NCBI RefSeq assembly: GCF_014698995.1
Contig: NZ_JACWZZ010000004.1
Span: forward strand, 248,001-312,000
Direction of reading: 5' to 3'
Source: Hymenobacter duratus
Lineage (GTDB): Bacteria > Bacteroidota > Bacteroidia > Cytophagales > Hymenobacteraceae
DNA length: 64,000 nt
Position 1 is the first letter of the stretch, and every line of letters starts with the position of its first letter. Both the position numbers and the translations under genes were made by a program. Below, piece after piece: positions 8,760 through 17,971 of the stretch. Under the pieces are notes generated by a model, which ran no database searches, had not been told where the DNA came from, and saw only the letters and a program-made list of their open reading frames with translations.

Positions 8760-8820
8760 GCAGTCGAAGCTATGGAAATTTTTCTTCTTAACGCGGAAAA
8801 ATTTCTTTTGGTTCGACTGC
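8760..8820. promoter_or_regulatory. Nested palindromic operator of the RES-Xre operon
   Basis: Inner perfect 10-bp arms GAAATTTTTC (8775-8784) and GAAAAATTTC (8796-8805); outer perfect 9-bp arms GCAGTCGAA (8760-8768) and TTCGACTGC (8812-8820). The whole lies 17-77 bp upstream of the antitoxin ATG, where a toxin-antitoxin complex would be expected to bind. Confidence 0.6.
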
Positions 8821-8926
8821 CGCCTGTCATCCTGAGCCTGCGAAGGACCTTACCACGTCTGGAGTACTGTCAAAGAATACCGTTTAGAGGTGAGAAAGTC
8901 CTTCGCAGGCTCAGGATGACAGGCGG
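8820..8926. repeat. Long inverted repeat, GTCATCCTGAGC family
   Basis: Perfect 29-bp arms (8820-8848 and 8898-8926) enclosing 49 bp with no coding content. It sits between the antitoxin operator and the holA stop codon at 8935 and could act as the holA terminator. Confidence 0.8.
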
Positions 8927-8934
8927 TGTATACT

Positions 8935-10011
8935 TCAGGCCCCTACCACCGCATGCAGCGGTACGGGGTGGATGATGAGCCAGATCAGCTCCCGCAGGAT
9001 TTCGCCGTCGGTCATAGAGCCCGAGTTGATGCCTTTGCTCTGGGCGTCGGCGCGGCGGATGAGGTGCACGATGTCGCGGGTGCGGTGAAAGTCGAACACC
9101 TTCAGACCGGTCTGGTAGTCGCGGCGCTGCATGGGAAAGCGCAGGCCCATCTTCAGCCAGTCGGCCTCCGAGGGGTTGGGGTTCTGGTGCAGCACCAGCA
9201 GGCGGGAAAAGTAGTTGAACAGCAGCGTCAGGTTCGGGATGAGCGGGTTGTTCTTGGGGTTGGCCTCAAAGTAGAGCAGGATGCGGTTGGCCTTGAGCAC
9301 GTCGCGGCGCACCAGGGCGCTCTGCAGCTCGAAGATGTTGTACTCCTTGCTGATGCCCACCATGCGCTGCACCAGGTCCTCATCAATGCTGTGGCCGGGC
9401 AGCAGGTTGATGAGCATTTTGTCTACCTCGTTGGTGAGGCGGCTTAGCTCGCCCCCGATGTACTCGGCCAGCATGAGAGTGGCCTGGGGCGTGATCTGCT
9501 GGTTTTGCGAGCGCACGTACTGGCTGAGCCAGGGCGCCACCTGGTTGTCGTAGATCTTTTTGCTGGTGAGCAGCACGGTGCCGGCCGGGGCGGGCTCCTT
9601 CTTGTCGCCGGCCAGCAGCTTGCCCAGCTTCTTGCGGGCGTCCAGGGTTTTGTGCTTGTAGCAAAACACCAGCACGGTGCTTTGCAGCGGATTGCGCAGG
9701 TATGCCTCCAGAAACGGCCACGTCTTTTCGTTTTCCAGGTCGACCACGGCCTGCGCCTCCTTCACAATAACCACCGAGCGTTCCGCCATCATTGGGAAGC
9801 GCTTGGCCTGGCCCAGGATGCCGGCCACGTCGGTGTCCTTGCCGTAGAGCACCACCTGATTGAAGCCCTTTTCGTGCTCCTGCAGTACGGTTTTCTCTAG
9901 CAGGTCGGCTACCAAGTCAATATAGTACGGCTCCTCCCCCTGCAGAAAGTACACGGGCGCAAACTGCCGCTGCTGGAGCTGCTTCAGGATTTCGTCGGGC
10001 GTGAGGGTCAA
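8935..10011 (-). CDS. holA: DNA polymerase III subunit delta
   Basis: 358 residues with the N-terminal signature PVYFLQGEEPYYIDL (residues 19-33), then the AAA+-like fold without a working P-loop and a C-terminal helical collar domain (e.g. DWLKMGLRFPMQRR). HolA is the clamp-opening subunit of the clamp-loader complex. Length is close to the family norm. It is transcribed divergently from tyrS, sharing a 226-bp region with back-to-back -7 elements. It is probably monocistronic and ends against the 29-bp inverted repeat. Confidence 0.92.
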   Translation of the reverse strand: MTLTPDEILKQLQQRQFAPVYFLQGEEPYYIDLVADLLEKTVLQEHEKGFNQVVLYGKDTDVAGILGQAKRFPMMAERSVVIVKEAQAVVDLENEKTWPFLEAYLRNPLQSTVLVFCYKHKTLDARKKLGKLLAGDKKEPAPAGTVLLTSKKIYDNQVAPWLSQYVRSQNQQITPQATLMLAEYIGGELSRLTNEVDKMLINLLPGHSIDEDLVQRMVGISKEYNIFELQSALVRRDVLKANRILLYFEANPKNNPLIPNLTLLFNYFSRLLVLHQNPNPSEADWLKMGLRFPMQRRDYQTGLKVFDFHRTRDIVHLIRRADAQSKGINSGSMTDGEILRELIWLIIHPVPLHAVVGA

Positions 10012-10014
10012 TGT

Positions 10015-10232
10015 TTAATTAGTAATGAGCAATTAGTAATTAAGAATTTGTGCGGGCGCACTGGTGGACACCTTTGTAATTCTTCCTGCCCAAAGGTACG
10101 GCCTGCCTCTTACCTTTGCCGAACAGCTTTGGAAGAATTGGGCTGGCCTACCGGGCACGGCTCACGCACGCTGCGGCACTTCCCGCCGCACCGCTGCCCC
10201 AATTCTTAATTCCTAATTCTTAATTACTAATT
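10015..10232. repeat. AT-rich inverted repeat flanking the holA-tyrS promoters
   Basis: The left copy (about 10015-10048) and right copy (about 10201-10232) are imperfect inverted versions of an AATTCTTAATTACTAATT motif. A similar pair lies at 43396-43485. The arms bracket the divergent promoters. Confidence 0.55.
10091..10118. promoter_or_regulatory. Divergent -7 elements for holA and tyrS
   Basis: CAAAGGTA at 10091-10098 (TACCTTTG on the minus strand, toward holA) and TACCTTTG at 10111-10118 (toward tyrS) face away from each other across 12 bp, forming a near-palindrome. Both match TANNTTTG exactly. The -33 boxes are weak. Confidence 0.6.
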
Positions 10233-10237
10233 CCACT

Positions 10238-11533
10238 TTGAACCTAATCGACGAACTGCGCTGGCGGGGCATGTTTCACGACATGATGCCCGGCACCGAG
10301 GAGCACCTGCTGAAGAACGCGCCTATCACCGGCTACATCGGCTTCGACCCTACCGCGCCTTCACTGCACATCGGCAACCTGGCCACGATTATGCTGCTGG
10401 TGCACCTGCAGCGCGCCGGCCACCGGCCGCTGGCGCTGGTAGGCGGCGCCACCGGCATGATTGGCGACCCCTCGGGCAAATCGGCGGAGCGTAACCTGCT
10501 CGATGAGGAGGCCCTGCGCCGCAACCAGGCCGGCATTCAGGCTCAGTTGAAGAATTTCCTGGTGTTCGACGACTCGCCCACCGGGGCCCGCGTCATGAAC
10601 AACTACGACTGGTTTAAGGACTTCGGCTTCCTGCAGTTTCTGCGCGAAGTGGGCAAGCACCTCACCGTAAACTACATGATGGCCAAGGATTCGGTGAAGC
10701 GCCGCATCGGCGGCAACGAGGAATCGGGGGCCGAGGGCATCAGCTACACCGAGTTCAGCTACCAGCTGCTGCAGGGCTACGACTTCTACCACCTCTACAA
10801 AGAGCTGGGCACCACCCTGCAAATGGGCGCCAGCGACCAGTGGGGCAACATCACGACGGGCACGGAGCTGATCCGGCGCATGTCGGGCGGCGAAGGCAAG
10901 GCCTACGCCCTCACCGGCCAGCTCATCACCAAGGCCGACGGCACCAAATACGGCAAGAGCGAAACCGGCACCGTGTGGCTCGACCCGGCCATGACGTCGC
11001 CGTACCAGTTCTACCAGTTCTTCCTGAATGCCGCCGACGCCGACGTGCCGCGCCTGATCCGGGTGTTCACGCTGCTGAGCCAGCCGGAAATCGAAGCGCT
11101 GGAAGCCGAGCACGCCCAGGCCCCTCACCTGCGCACTCTGCAGAAAGCACTGGCCCAGGACGTGACCATCCGCGTGCACGGCCAGGCCGCCTACGAGGCG
11201 GCCGTAGCGGCCTCGCAGGTGCTGTTCGGCGGTGGCGAGCTGAGCAGCCTCGACGAAGCCACCTTGCTCGACGTGTTTGCCGGCGTACCGCACGTAGAAG
11301 TGCCGCGCGCCGAGCTGGAAGGTCAGGACGCCCTCACACTGCTGAGCACGGCTTCCGGCAACGTCATCTTCTCTTCCAAGGGCGAGGCCCGCAAAATGGT
11401 GCAGAACAACGGCGTGAAGCTCAACCGGCAGAAAGTCACGCTGGAGCAGACCGCCCAGGCCGTGGCCCCGCTGCTGGGCAAGTATCTGGTAGCACAGAAA
11501 GGCAAAAGCTACTTTCTAATTAAGCTGGTGTAA
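10238..11533 (+). CDS. tyrS: Tyrosyl-tRNA synthetase
   Basis: 431 residues. Class I signatures are visible: HIGN at residues 44-47 and the KMSKS-like KYGKS at 237-241. The substrate-site segment MGASDQWGNI is at 196-205 and a C-terminal S4-like RNA-binding domain covers the last 65 residues or so (EARKMVQNNGVKLN). The start is TTG at 10238; it keeps the conserved opening NLIDELRWRGMFHD, which the first ATG at codon 12 would cut off. Charges tRNA-Tyr in the cytoplasm. Followed by a terminator. Confidence 0.95.
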   Translation: MNLIDELRWRGMFHDMMPGTEEHLLKNAPITGYIGFDPTAPSLHIGNLATIMLLVHLQRAGHRPLALVGGATGMIGDPSGKSAERNLLDEEALRRNQAGIQAQLKNFLVFDDSPTGARVMNNYDWFKDFGFLQFLREVGKHLTVNYMMAKDSVKRRIGGNEESGAEGISYTEFSYQLLQGYDFYHLYKELGTTLQMGASDQWGNITTGTELIRRMSGGEGKAYALTGQLITKADGTKYGKSETGTVWLDPAMTSPYQFYQFFLNAADADVPRLIRVFTLLSQPEIEALEAEHAQAPHLRTLQKALAQDVTIRVHGQAAYEAAVAASQVLFGGGELSSLDEATLLDVFAGVPHVEVPRAELEGQDALTLLSTASGNVIFSSKGEARKMVQNNGVKLNRQKVTLEQTAQAVAPLLGKYLVAQKGKSYFLIKLV

Positions 11534-11549
11534 TCCGGCCTGCCCCAAA

Positions 11550-11586
11550 GAAAAGGCCCTACCGAACTATCGGCAGGGCCTTTTTG
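11550..11586 (+). terminator. tyrS terminator
   Basis: AAGGCCCT and AGGGCCTT arms with a TTTTT tail, directly after the tyrS stop. Confidence 0.8.
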
Positions 11587-11620
11587 TGAGTGTAGCTACC
11601 ACGCAGGGCGTGGCACCAGA

Positions 11621-11893
11621 CTACTTCTTTTTGGCAGCGGGAGCAGCCTTCTTGGCAGCAGCGGGAGCAGCTTTCTTAGTAGCCGGAGCAGCTTTGCCAG
11701 CAGCCGGAGCAGCACCAGCAGCGCTGTTCTTGGCGTTCTGTACTTCCGTACGGATGCTCTGCGCCATGTTCTTCAGCTCCTGCATGCCTTTGCGCACGCG
11801 GGTGCCGGCAGCCGAGTTGTTCTTGTCATAGAATTTCTCGAAGTCGCTTTCCAGGCCCATAACGAGGTCCTTGAGTTGGCTGAAATTGCTCAT
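11621..11893 (-). CDS. Histone H1-like nucleoid protein
   Basis: 90 residues from ATG at 11893 (MSNFSQLKDLVMGLESDFEKFY). The N-terminal half is the Hc1-like helical part with TRVRKGMQELKNMAQ; the C-terminal half is a lysine/alanine/proline repeat (KKAAPAA units) ending AAKKK, as in bacterial H1-like proteins that condense or decorate DNA. The open frame extends 27 codons upstream, but that part has no family similarity. The low-complexity 3' half is prone to length change by slippage. Confidence 0.85.
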   Translation of the reverse strand: MSNFSQLKDLVMGLESDFEKFYDKNNSAAGTRVRKGMQELKNMAQSIRTEVQNAKNSAAGAAPAAGKAAPATKKAAPAAAKKAAPAAKKK

Positions 11894-12075
11894 GTGAGAG
11901 GGGTTGTGTGGAGTGGAAAAATTAGTTTGAACGGGCCTAATATACAGGGATTTCAAATACAAGCAAGTTGACAAGTTTTTTTCTCAAAGCCGTTTCACAG
12001 CCCTCAAAGGCACTTTTAAGCTAAAATACCTCCTGTCCAGCTACCCTCAGCCTTCGCCTTGCTATCGGAATAGTC

Positions 12076-12123
12076 CTAAATACAAAAGCCGGCACCTTCT
12101 CAGGCGCCGGCTTTTGTATTTAG
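12076..12123. terminator. Terminator of the alpha-oxoamine synthase gene
   Basis: Arms CTAAATACAAAAGCCGGC and complement, with a short loop. It lies 12 bp after the stop of the minus-strand gene at 12135. Confidence 0.8.
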
Positions 12124-12134
12124 CGAAGCTCAAA

Positions 12135-13385
12135 CTAGCCTTGGAGGCCGGCAGGAATCTCTGCTTTAGAATAAAGCCCTTTTGCAAGCTTCTCCTGCAC
12201 TACTTCAAAGGCCTTAATGGTCATATCCACGTCATCCAGGGTATGGACTGCCGTTGGAATGATACGGAGCATGATAACGCCTTTCGGCACCACCGGATAC
12301 ACCACGATGGAGCAGAAAATGCCGTGATTCTCACGTAGATCGAAGGTTACCTGGGTTGCATCGGTCAGTTCGCCCTGCAGCAGCACCGGCGTAACGGGCG
12401 AGGAAGTAGAGCCGATATTGAAGCCTTTTTCGCGCAGGCCGCTTTGCAGGGCCCGCACGATGGTCCAGAGGTTTTCCTTCAGCTCGGGCTGGGTGCGCAG
12501 CAGCTCCAAACGCTTCAAAGCGCCCACTACGAGCGGCATGGGCAGGCTTTTGGCGAAAATCTGGCTGCGCATGTTGTAGCGCAAATATTCAATTACGTTC
12601 TCGGGGCCCGCCACGAAGGCACCAATGCTGGCCATGGACTTGGCAAACGTCGAAAAATAAAGGTCAATACCGTCCTGAATGCCCTGTTCTTCGCCCGTTC
12701 CGGCGCCCGTGGTGCCCATTGTGCCGAAGCCGTGCGCGTCATCCACGAACAAACGGAACTGGTATTTCTCCTTCAGAGCCACCACGCCGCGCAGGTCGCC
12801 TTGGTTGCCCGACATGCCGAACACGCCTTCCGTAATGACAAGGATGCCGCCGCCGGTTTCGTCGGTGATGCGCTTGGCGCGCTCCAGCTGCTTCTCCAGG
12901 CTGGCCATGTCGTTGTGCACGTACACGAAGCGCTTGCCGGCGTGCAGGCGTACCCCGTCGATGATGCAGGCGTGCGACTCAGCGTCGTACACAATCACGT
13001 CGTGGCGGTTCACCATGGCGTCGATGATGCTCACTACGCCCTGGTAGCCAAAGTTGAGCAGCATGCAGTCGGGCTTCATCACAAACTCGGCCAGCTCGTT
13101 TTCCAGCTGCTCGTGCAGGTTGGAATTGCCAGACATCATGCGCGCCCCCATGGGCAGCGCCATGCCGTATTCGGCAGCGGCCTCGGCATCGGCTTTGCGC
13201 ACTTCGGGGTGGTTGGCCAGGCCCAGATAATTATTCAGGCTCCAGGTAAGCACTTCCTTGCCGCGGAAAATCATGCGGGGTTTGATTTCGCCTTCCAGCT
13301 TGGGGAAAGCAAAATAGCCGTGCGCGTAATGCGAGTGAACACCCAGCGGGCCGCGGTTGGCGGCAATCTTCTCAAATAGATCCAC
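12135..13385 (-). CDS. Alpha-oxoamine synthase, serine palmitoyltransferase-like
   Basis: 416 residues from GTG at 13385 (VDLFEKIAANRGPLG). PLP fold-type I enzyme: the PLP aspartate region is FVDDAHGFG (residues 213-221) and the Schiff-base lysine is K249 in FSTFAKSMAS. Family members condense an amino acid with an acyl-CoA or acyl-ACP. In Bacteroidetes these are serine palmitoyltransferase (sphingolipids) or cysteate acyltransferase (sulfonolipids); sequence reading alone cannot separate these. The frame is open up to 13574, but a full TTG-N20-TACCTTTG promoter at 13472-13502 lies inside that extension, which supports the GTG start. No lipid-pathway partners adjoin it. Confidence 0.82.
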   Translation of the reverse strand: MDLFEKIAANRGPLGVHSHYAHGYFAFPKLEGEIKPRMIFRGKEVLTWSLNNYLGLANHPEVRKADAEAAAEYGMALPMGARMMSGNSNLHEQLENELAEFVMKPDCMLLNFGYQGVVSIIDAMVNRHDVIVYDAESHACIIDGVRLHAGKRFVYVHNDMASLEKQLERAKRITDETGGGILVITEGVFGMSGNQGDLRGVVALKEKYQFRLFVDDAHGFGTMGTTGAGTGEEQGIQDGIDLYFSTFAKSMASIGAFVAGPENVIEYLRYNMRSQIFAKSLPMPLVVGALKRLELLRTQPELKENLWTIVRALQSGLREKGFNIGSTSSPVTPVLLQGELTDATQVTFDLRENHGIFCSIVVYPVVPKGVIMLRIIPTAVHTLDDVDMTIKAFEVVQEKLAKGLYSKAEIPAGLQG

Positions 13386-13471
13386 GAAGGAACGGGTTGA
13401 ATGTGAAAGGAAACGAGCGGCTGTCCGCGAAGGGCTAACCGCCGGGGAATGTACAAAGTTGTGGCAATCCG

Positions 13472-13502
13472 CAAAGGTAGCCGCTGGCCGGCAGGCTTCC
13501 AA
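13472..13502 (-). promoter_or_regulatory. Bacteroidetes-type promoter
   Basis: On the minus strand: TTG (13502-13500), 20 bp, TACCTTTG (13479-13472). An exact match to the sigma-AB consensus, predicting a start near 13465 and an 80-nt leader before the GTG at 13385. The 340-bp gap from 13386 to 13725 otherwise holds only the inverted repeat at 13592. Confidence 0.75.
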
Positions 13503-13591
13503 CCTTCCGGGAATTGGGCGGCGCGGTTTTATGGTCCGGTTGGAATGGCGTTTCTTTGGGTAATTAAAAGGCATTGCTCACGCACTCCGGT

Positions 13592-13667
13592 TCCCAGGGC
13601 TGAAGCCCTGGGCTAGTTAGCGGACTTGCCGTTTTTCGCTGCGTAGCCCAGGGTTTCAGCCCTGGGA
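13592..13667. repeat. Double-hairpin inverted repeat (CCCAGGGCTGAAGCCCTGGG type)
   Basis: 24-bp arms at 13592-13615 and 13644-13667 with one mismatch. Each arm is itself a hairpin. Same head-to-head design as the element at 7255, but a different sequence. Confidence 0.75.
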
Positions 13668-13725
13668 TGCCGGGGCCGCCTGCTCTATCAGTTCCTTCTC
13701 TCCCACCCGCTCCACCTCTCTCCCG

Positions 13726-15234
<1,509 letters not shown>

Positions 15235-15257
15235 TGGATGTAGTTTTCGCAGAATTG

Positions 15258-15286
15258 GAAAAGCCCGGCTATTAGCCGGGCTTTTC
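15258..15286 (+). terminator. accC terminator
   Basis: GAAAAGCCCGGCT and AGCCGGGCTTTTC arms directly after the accC stop. Confidence 0.8.
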
Positions 15287-15354
15287 GCTTTAGTTCTATA
15301 TTCTTGAGTGACCTGCCTAATTGGGAAAGCCACGTGGGTATTGTATCGTGGGGG

Positions 15355-16164
15355 TTATTTACGGAGTAGGTCTACGTAATTCTTAATACTTGTCTTCAAG
15401 TTAGCTAAATGCTCTTCTCCTTCTTTAGATTCAGCAAAAGAGCCTTTGCTGAATCGGTAGTAGACAGATACAAGGTTGATAAGAATGAAAACATCTTTCA
15501 TAAAATCTTTTATGTAATTAGCATCAGCAAATAACACCTCAGCAGGTAACCTTAAGCGTCTGCCTTTGTCTAAGAGAAAGATTGGATTCGAGAGCACCAA
15601 CTTATCATCAGCGCCGCTAATGATGCCATCATCGTGCTTGACTTTATTGCAGATGAGTCGGATCCGATTGATTTTGGGGTTAATGTCCTTTTTCAGATCA
15701 GTACGCAAAAGGCCAAACTCGGAATGCAGGAATTTGAAAATGTTCTCAAATTTGTATTCCTCATCATCTTCGAGGTAGGTTTCTTTGATGACGGAACGTT
15801 GATTACCGACGCCTTCCACGAAAATTTCCAATTTGTGATATAAGCCCACATATCCTAAGCGAACTGTTTCGTAAACGTTTTCCTTCAAGTCTTCGTCCGT
15901 TAAGTCAAAAAAGGATTTGTACTTAGAGGAAGCTACTTGCTTTCTCGCATCCACTGTTGATTTATTCGCAGCCGGTAGATAATGGGTTTTGAACAGACCA
16001 ATGAAGTTCTGCAAGTCAGCTATATGGCGGATGAAAAAGTCCAGCAGACGGAGATTTTCTGGTTCTCTCAGGAATAAATCCGAATTCTTGCCTTGAAGGA
16101 TTGTTCCTGCTACAGCATCAATCAGGTTGTCAATAGCGTTGACTGGCTTCTTCTTTGTAGACAT
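15355..16164 (-). CDS. Hypothetical protein, low GC, HEPN-reminiscent
   Basis: 269 residues from ATG at 16164 (MSTKKKPVNAIDNLIDAVAG). It is mostly alpha-helical and highly charged, with no signal peptide or membrane segment. The segment CNKVKHDDG in the second half resembles the RNxxxH region of HEPN nuclease domains but lacks the arginine at that position, so nuclease activity is doubtful. Base composition is clearly more AT-rich than the flanking accC and purK, suggesting acquisition by transfer. Function unknown. It sits in a patch with a broken Xre gene and palindromic repeats. Confidence 0.6.
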   Translation of the reverse strand: MSTKKKPVNAIDNLIDAVAGTILQGKNSDLFLREPENLRLLDFFIRHIADLQNFIGLFKTHYLPAANKSTVDARKQVASSKYKSFFDLTDEDLKENVYETVRLGYVGLYHKLEIFVEGVGNQRSVIKETYLEDDEEYKFENIFKFLHSEFGLLRTDLKKDINPKINRIRLICNKVKHDDGIISGADDKLVLSNPIFLLDKGRRLRLPAEVLFADANYIKDFMKDVFILINLVSVYYRFSKGSFAESKEGEEHLANLKTSIKNYVDLLRK

Positions 16165-16233
16165 ATTTACTCTGTAGTCGTCTAGAATATCGGTGACAGC
16201 ACACAATTTATATGTGCTAAAGAAAGAAATTTC

Positions 16234-16270
16234 CCCCGCAGTTGCTCGGTATAGCCGAGCGACTGCGGGG
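16234..16270. repeat. Hairpin CCCCGCAGT...ACTGCGGGG
   Basis: 16-bp arms with a single mismatch and a short loop. Part of the repeat-rich gap between the low-GC gene and the truncated Xre gene. Confidence 0.5.
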
Positions 16271-16371
16271 AAGCGGTAAGAAGCAGTACTTCCCCGCAGC
16301 CGGGCGGCACTTATTCTATCGTTCAACGATGAGATGCAAGTATGCGTCTCTACACGGGTGGGGCGGTTAGT

Positions 16372-16409
16372 TTGTAGGGTTGCGGATAAAAATAAGAGCA
16401 ACCCTACAA
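16372..16409. promoter_or_regulatory. Inverted-repeat operator upstream of the truncated Xre gene
   Basis: Perfect 12-bp arms TTGTAGGGTTGC (16372-16383) and GCAACCCTACAA (16398-16409), spacer 14 bp, ending 9 bp before the ATG at 16419. Same position and design as the operator candidate before the paralogue at 6601, but a different sequence. Confidence 0.5.
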
Positions 16410-16418
16410 CATTTCCTT

Positions 16419-16556
16419 ATGGCCCGAAAAGCCCTTCCCTCCAGCAGCCTCACGGCAGCGGTCCGCACCCATTTTGGGCTTACTCAGGAAGAGCTGGGCC
16501 GGTTTGTGGGCGTGAGCGGAGCGGTGGTGGCGCACGTAGAGGCCGGGCGGCGTTAG
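16419..16556 (+). pseudogene. Truncated Xre-type helix-turn-helix gene
   Basis: 45 codons: MARKALPSSS, then VRTHFGLTQEELGRFVGVS and VEAGRR followed directly by TAG. The HTH core aligns with residues 12-50 of the 213-residue paralogue at 6601, but everything after the recognition helix is missing. The stop lies at the edge of a cluster of hairpins (16568-16706), so the gene was probably cut by repeat insertion or deletion. A tiny HTH peptide could still be made. Confidence 0.6.
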
Positions 16557-16567
16557 TCGTTCTGCCA

Positions 16568-16706
16568 GAGGAGGCAAAGCCTCCCGGTAATGACTGGCAC
16601 GAGTTACGCTCCGCTAAACTCGCGCCAGTCAGTCACCAAACTGCCGCACGGCCTGCATCATTAACTCATTCAGGCTGATGACGCAGGCCGTGCGGCAGTT
16701 TGGTGA
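16568..16706. repeat. Cluster of three hairpins, incl. a perfect 24-bp inverted repeat
   Basis: GGAGGC-AAA-GCCTCC near 16574-16588; ACTGGCACGAGTT paired with a near-complement ending at about 16630; and perfect 24-bp arms 16633-16656 and 16683-16706 around a 26-bp loop. The last one lies 15 bp after the purK stop and may terminate purEK. Confidence 0.65.
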
Positions 16707-16720
16707 GGACACAAGCCTGT

Positions 16721-17971
16721 CTAAATAGCCTCCAGCCCCGGCAGCCCAAGCACCGCCGCCGCCCGCCGCGCTACCGCCATAACGCTGGCGACGTCCGGGC
16801 CGGTGATGGTCAGGTGGCCCATTTTGCGGCCGGCGCGGGCTTCCACTTTGCCGTACAGGTGCAGGTGCGTGCCCGGCAGGCGCAGCACGGATTGCCAGTC
16901 GGGCTCCCGCAATTGCCCGCTGGCATCCAGCCACACGTCGCCCAGCAGGTTGAGCATGATGGCCGGGGAGTGCTGGCGCGGCTGCGGCAAGGGCAGACCC
17001 GCCATGGCGTGCACCTGCAGGTCGAACTGCGAGGCGTCGCAGGCGTCGAGGGTGTAGTGGCCGCTGTTGTGGGGGCGCGGGGCCATTTCGTTGACCACCA
17101 GGCCGCCGTCGGCGCTGCCGTCGTCCACCACAAAAAACTCCACGCACAGCACCCCCACGTAGCCCAAATGCCGGGCAATGGCCACGGCCGCCTCCCGGGC
17201 CCGGTCGGCCAGAGCGGGCGGCAGCGCGCCTTCGTAAGCGTGCGTCACGGCCAGAATACCCCCGACGTGCACGTTACGCTGCGGGGCGAAGCTGACCACC
17301 TGCCCGTCCCAGCCGCGCGCTACCAGCACCGAGCACTCGGCGGTGAGCGGCAGCATTTTTTCCAGCACGCAGGCGGTGTGGCCCAGCTCGGCCCAGGCGG
17401 CGGCCAGCGCCCCGGCGGTCTGCACGCGCACCTGGCCCTTGCCATCGTAGCCCATACGGGCGGTTTTCAGGATGCCGGGCAACAAATCTGCCCGCTCAGC
17501 CAGCACGGCCTGCAGCTGGGCCGGCGTTTCCAGCACCAGGTAGGGCGCGCAGGTCACCCCCGACACGTCGGCGCAGGCCGTAAAGTGCGCTTTTTCCTCG
17601 ATGCGGTTTTGGGCAATAGCCACCACGGCCGCGCCGGGGGCCACGGGTCGGGTGTGGGCCAGCGTGTGCAGGGTCTCGGCGGGCACGTTTTCAAACTCGG
17701 TGGTGATGGCTTGGCAGAGCTGGGCCAGCTGCGCCAGTCCGGCCGGGTCGTCGTAGCCGGTCTGGATGTGATGGTGGCTGACCAGCCCGGCGGGACTTTG
17801 CGGATCGGGCTCCAGCACGGCGGTGAAATAGCCCAGGCGCTGGGCAGCGTGCACAAACATGCGGCCCAGCTGACCGCCGCCCAGCACGCCCAGCGTGGCC
17901 CGCTGGCCGGCGGCATCCGTGCTGCCCGGGAAAATCGGCGTCATGGTCGTCAGGTCAGTTCCCTGGCTCAT
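16721..17971 (-). CDS. purK: 5-(carboxyamino)imidazole ribonucleotide synthase
   Basis: 416 residues. N-terminal nucleotide-fold signature GVLGGGQLGRMF (residues 28-39), then an ATP-grasp domain with KTARMGYDGKGQ and the metal-site segment VNEMAPRPHNSGHYT. With PurE it converts AIR to CAIR in de novo purine synthesis, using ATP and bicarbonate. Its start overlaps the purE stop by 4 bp (ATGA), so the two are translationally coupled. The N-terminal 20 residues before the Rossmann motif are less conserved and an internal start is possible. Confidence 0.93.
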   Translation of the reverse strand: MSQGTDLTTMTPIFPGSTDAAGQRATLGVLGGGQLGRMFVHAAQRLGYFTAVLEPDPQSPAGLVSHHHIQTGYDDPAGLAQLAQLCQAITTEFENVPAETLHTLAHTRPVAPGAAVVAIAQNRIEEKAHFTACADVSGVTCAPYLVLETPAQLQAVLAERADLLPGILKTARMGYDGKGQVRVQTAGALAAAWAELGHTACVLEKMLPLTAECSVLVARGWDGQVVSFAPQRNVHVGGILAVTHAYEGALPPALADRAREAAVAIARHLGYVGVLCVEFFVVDDGSADGGLVVNEMAPRPHNSGHYTLDACDASQFDLQVHAMAGLPLPQPRQHSPAIMLNLLGDVWLDASGQLREPDWQSVLRLPGTHLHLYGKVEARAGRKMGHLTITGPDVASVMAVARRAAAVLGLPGLEAI

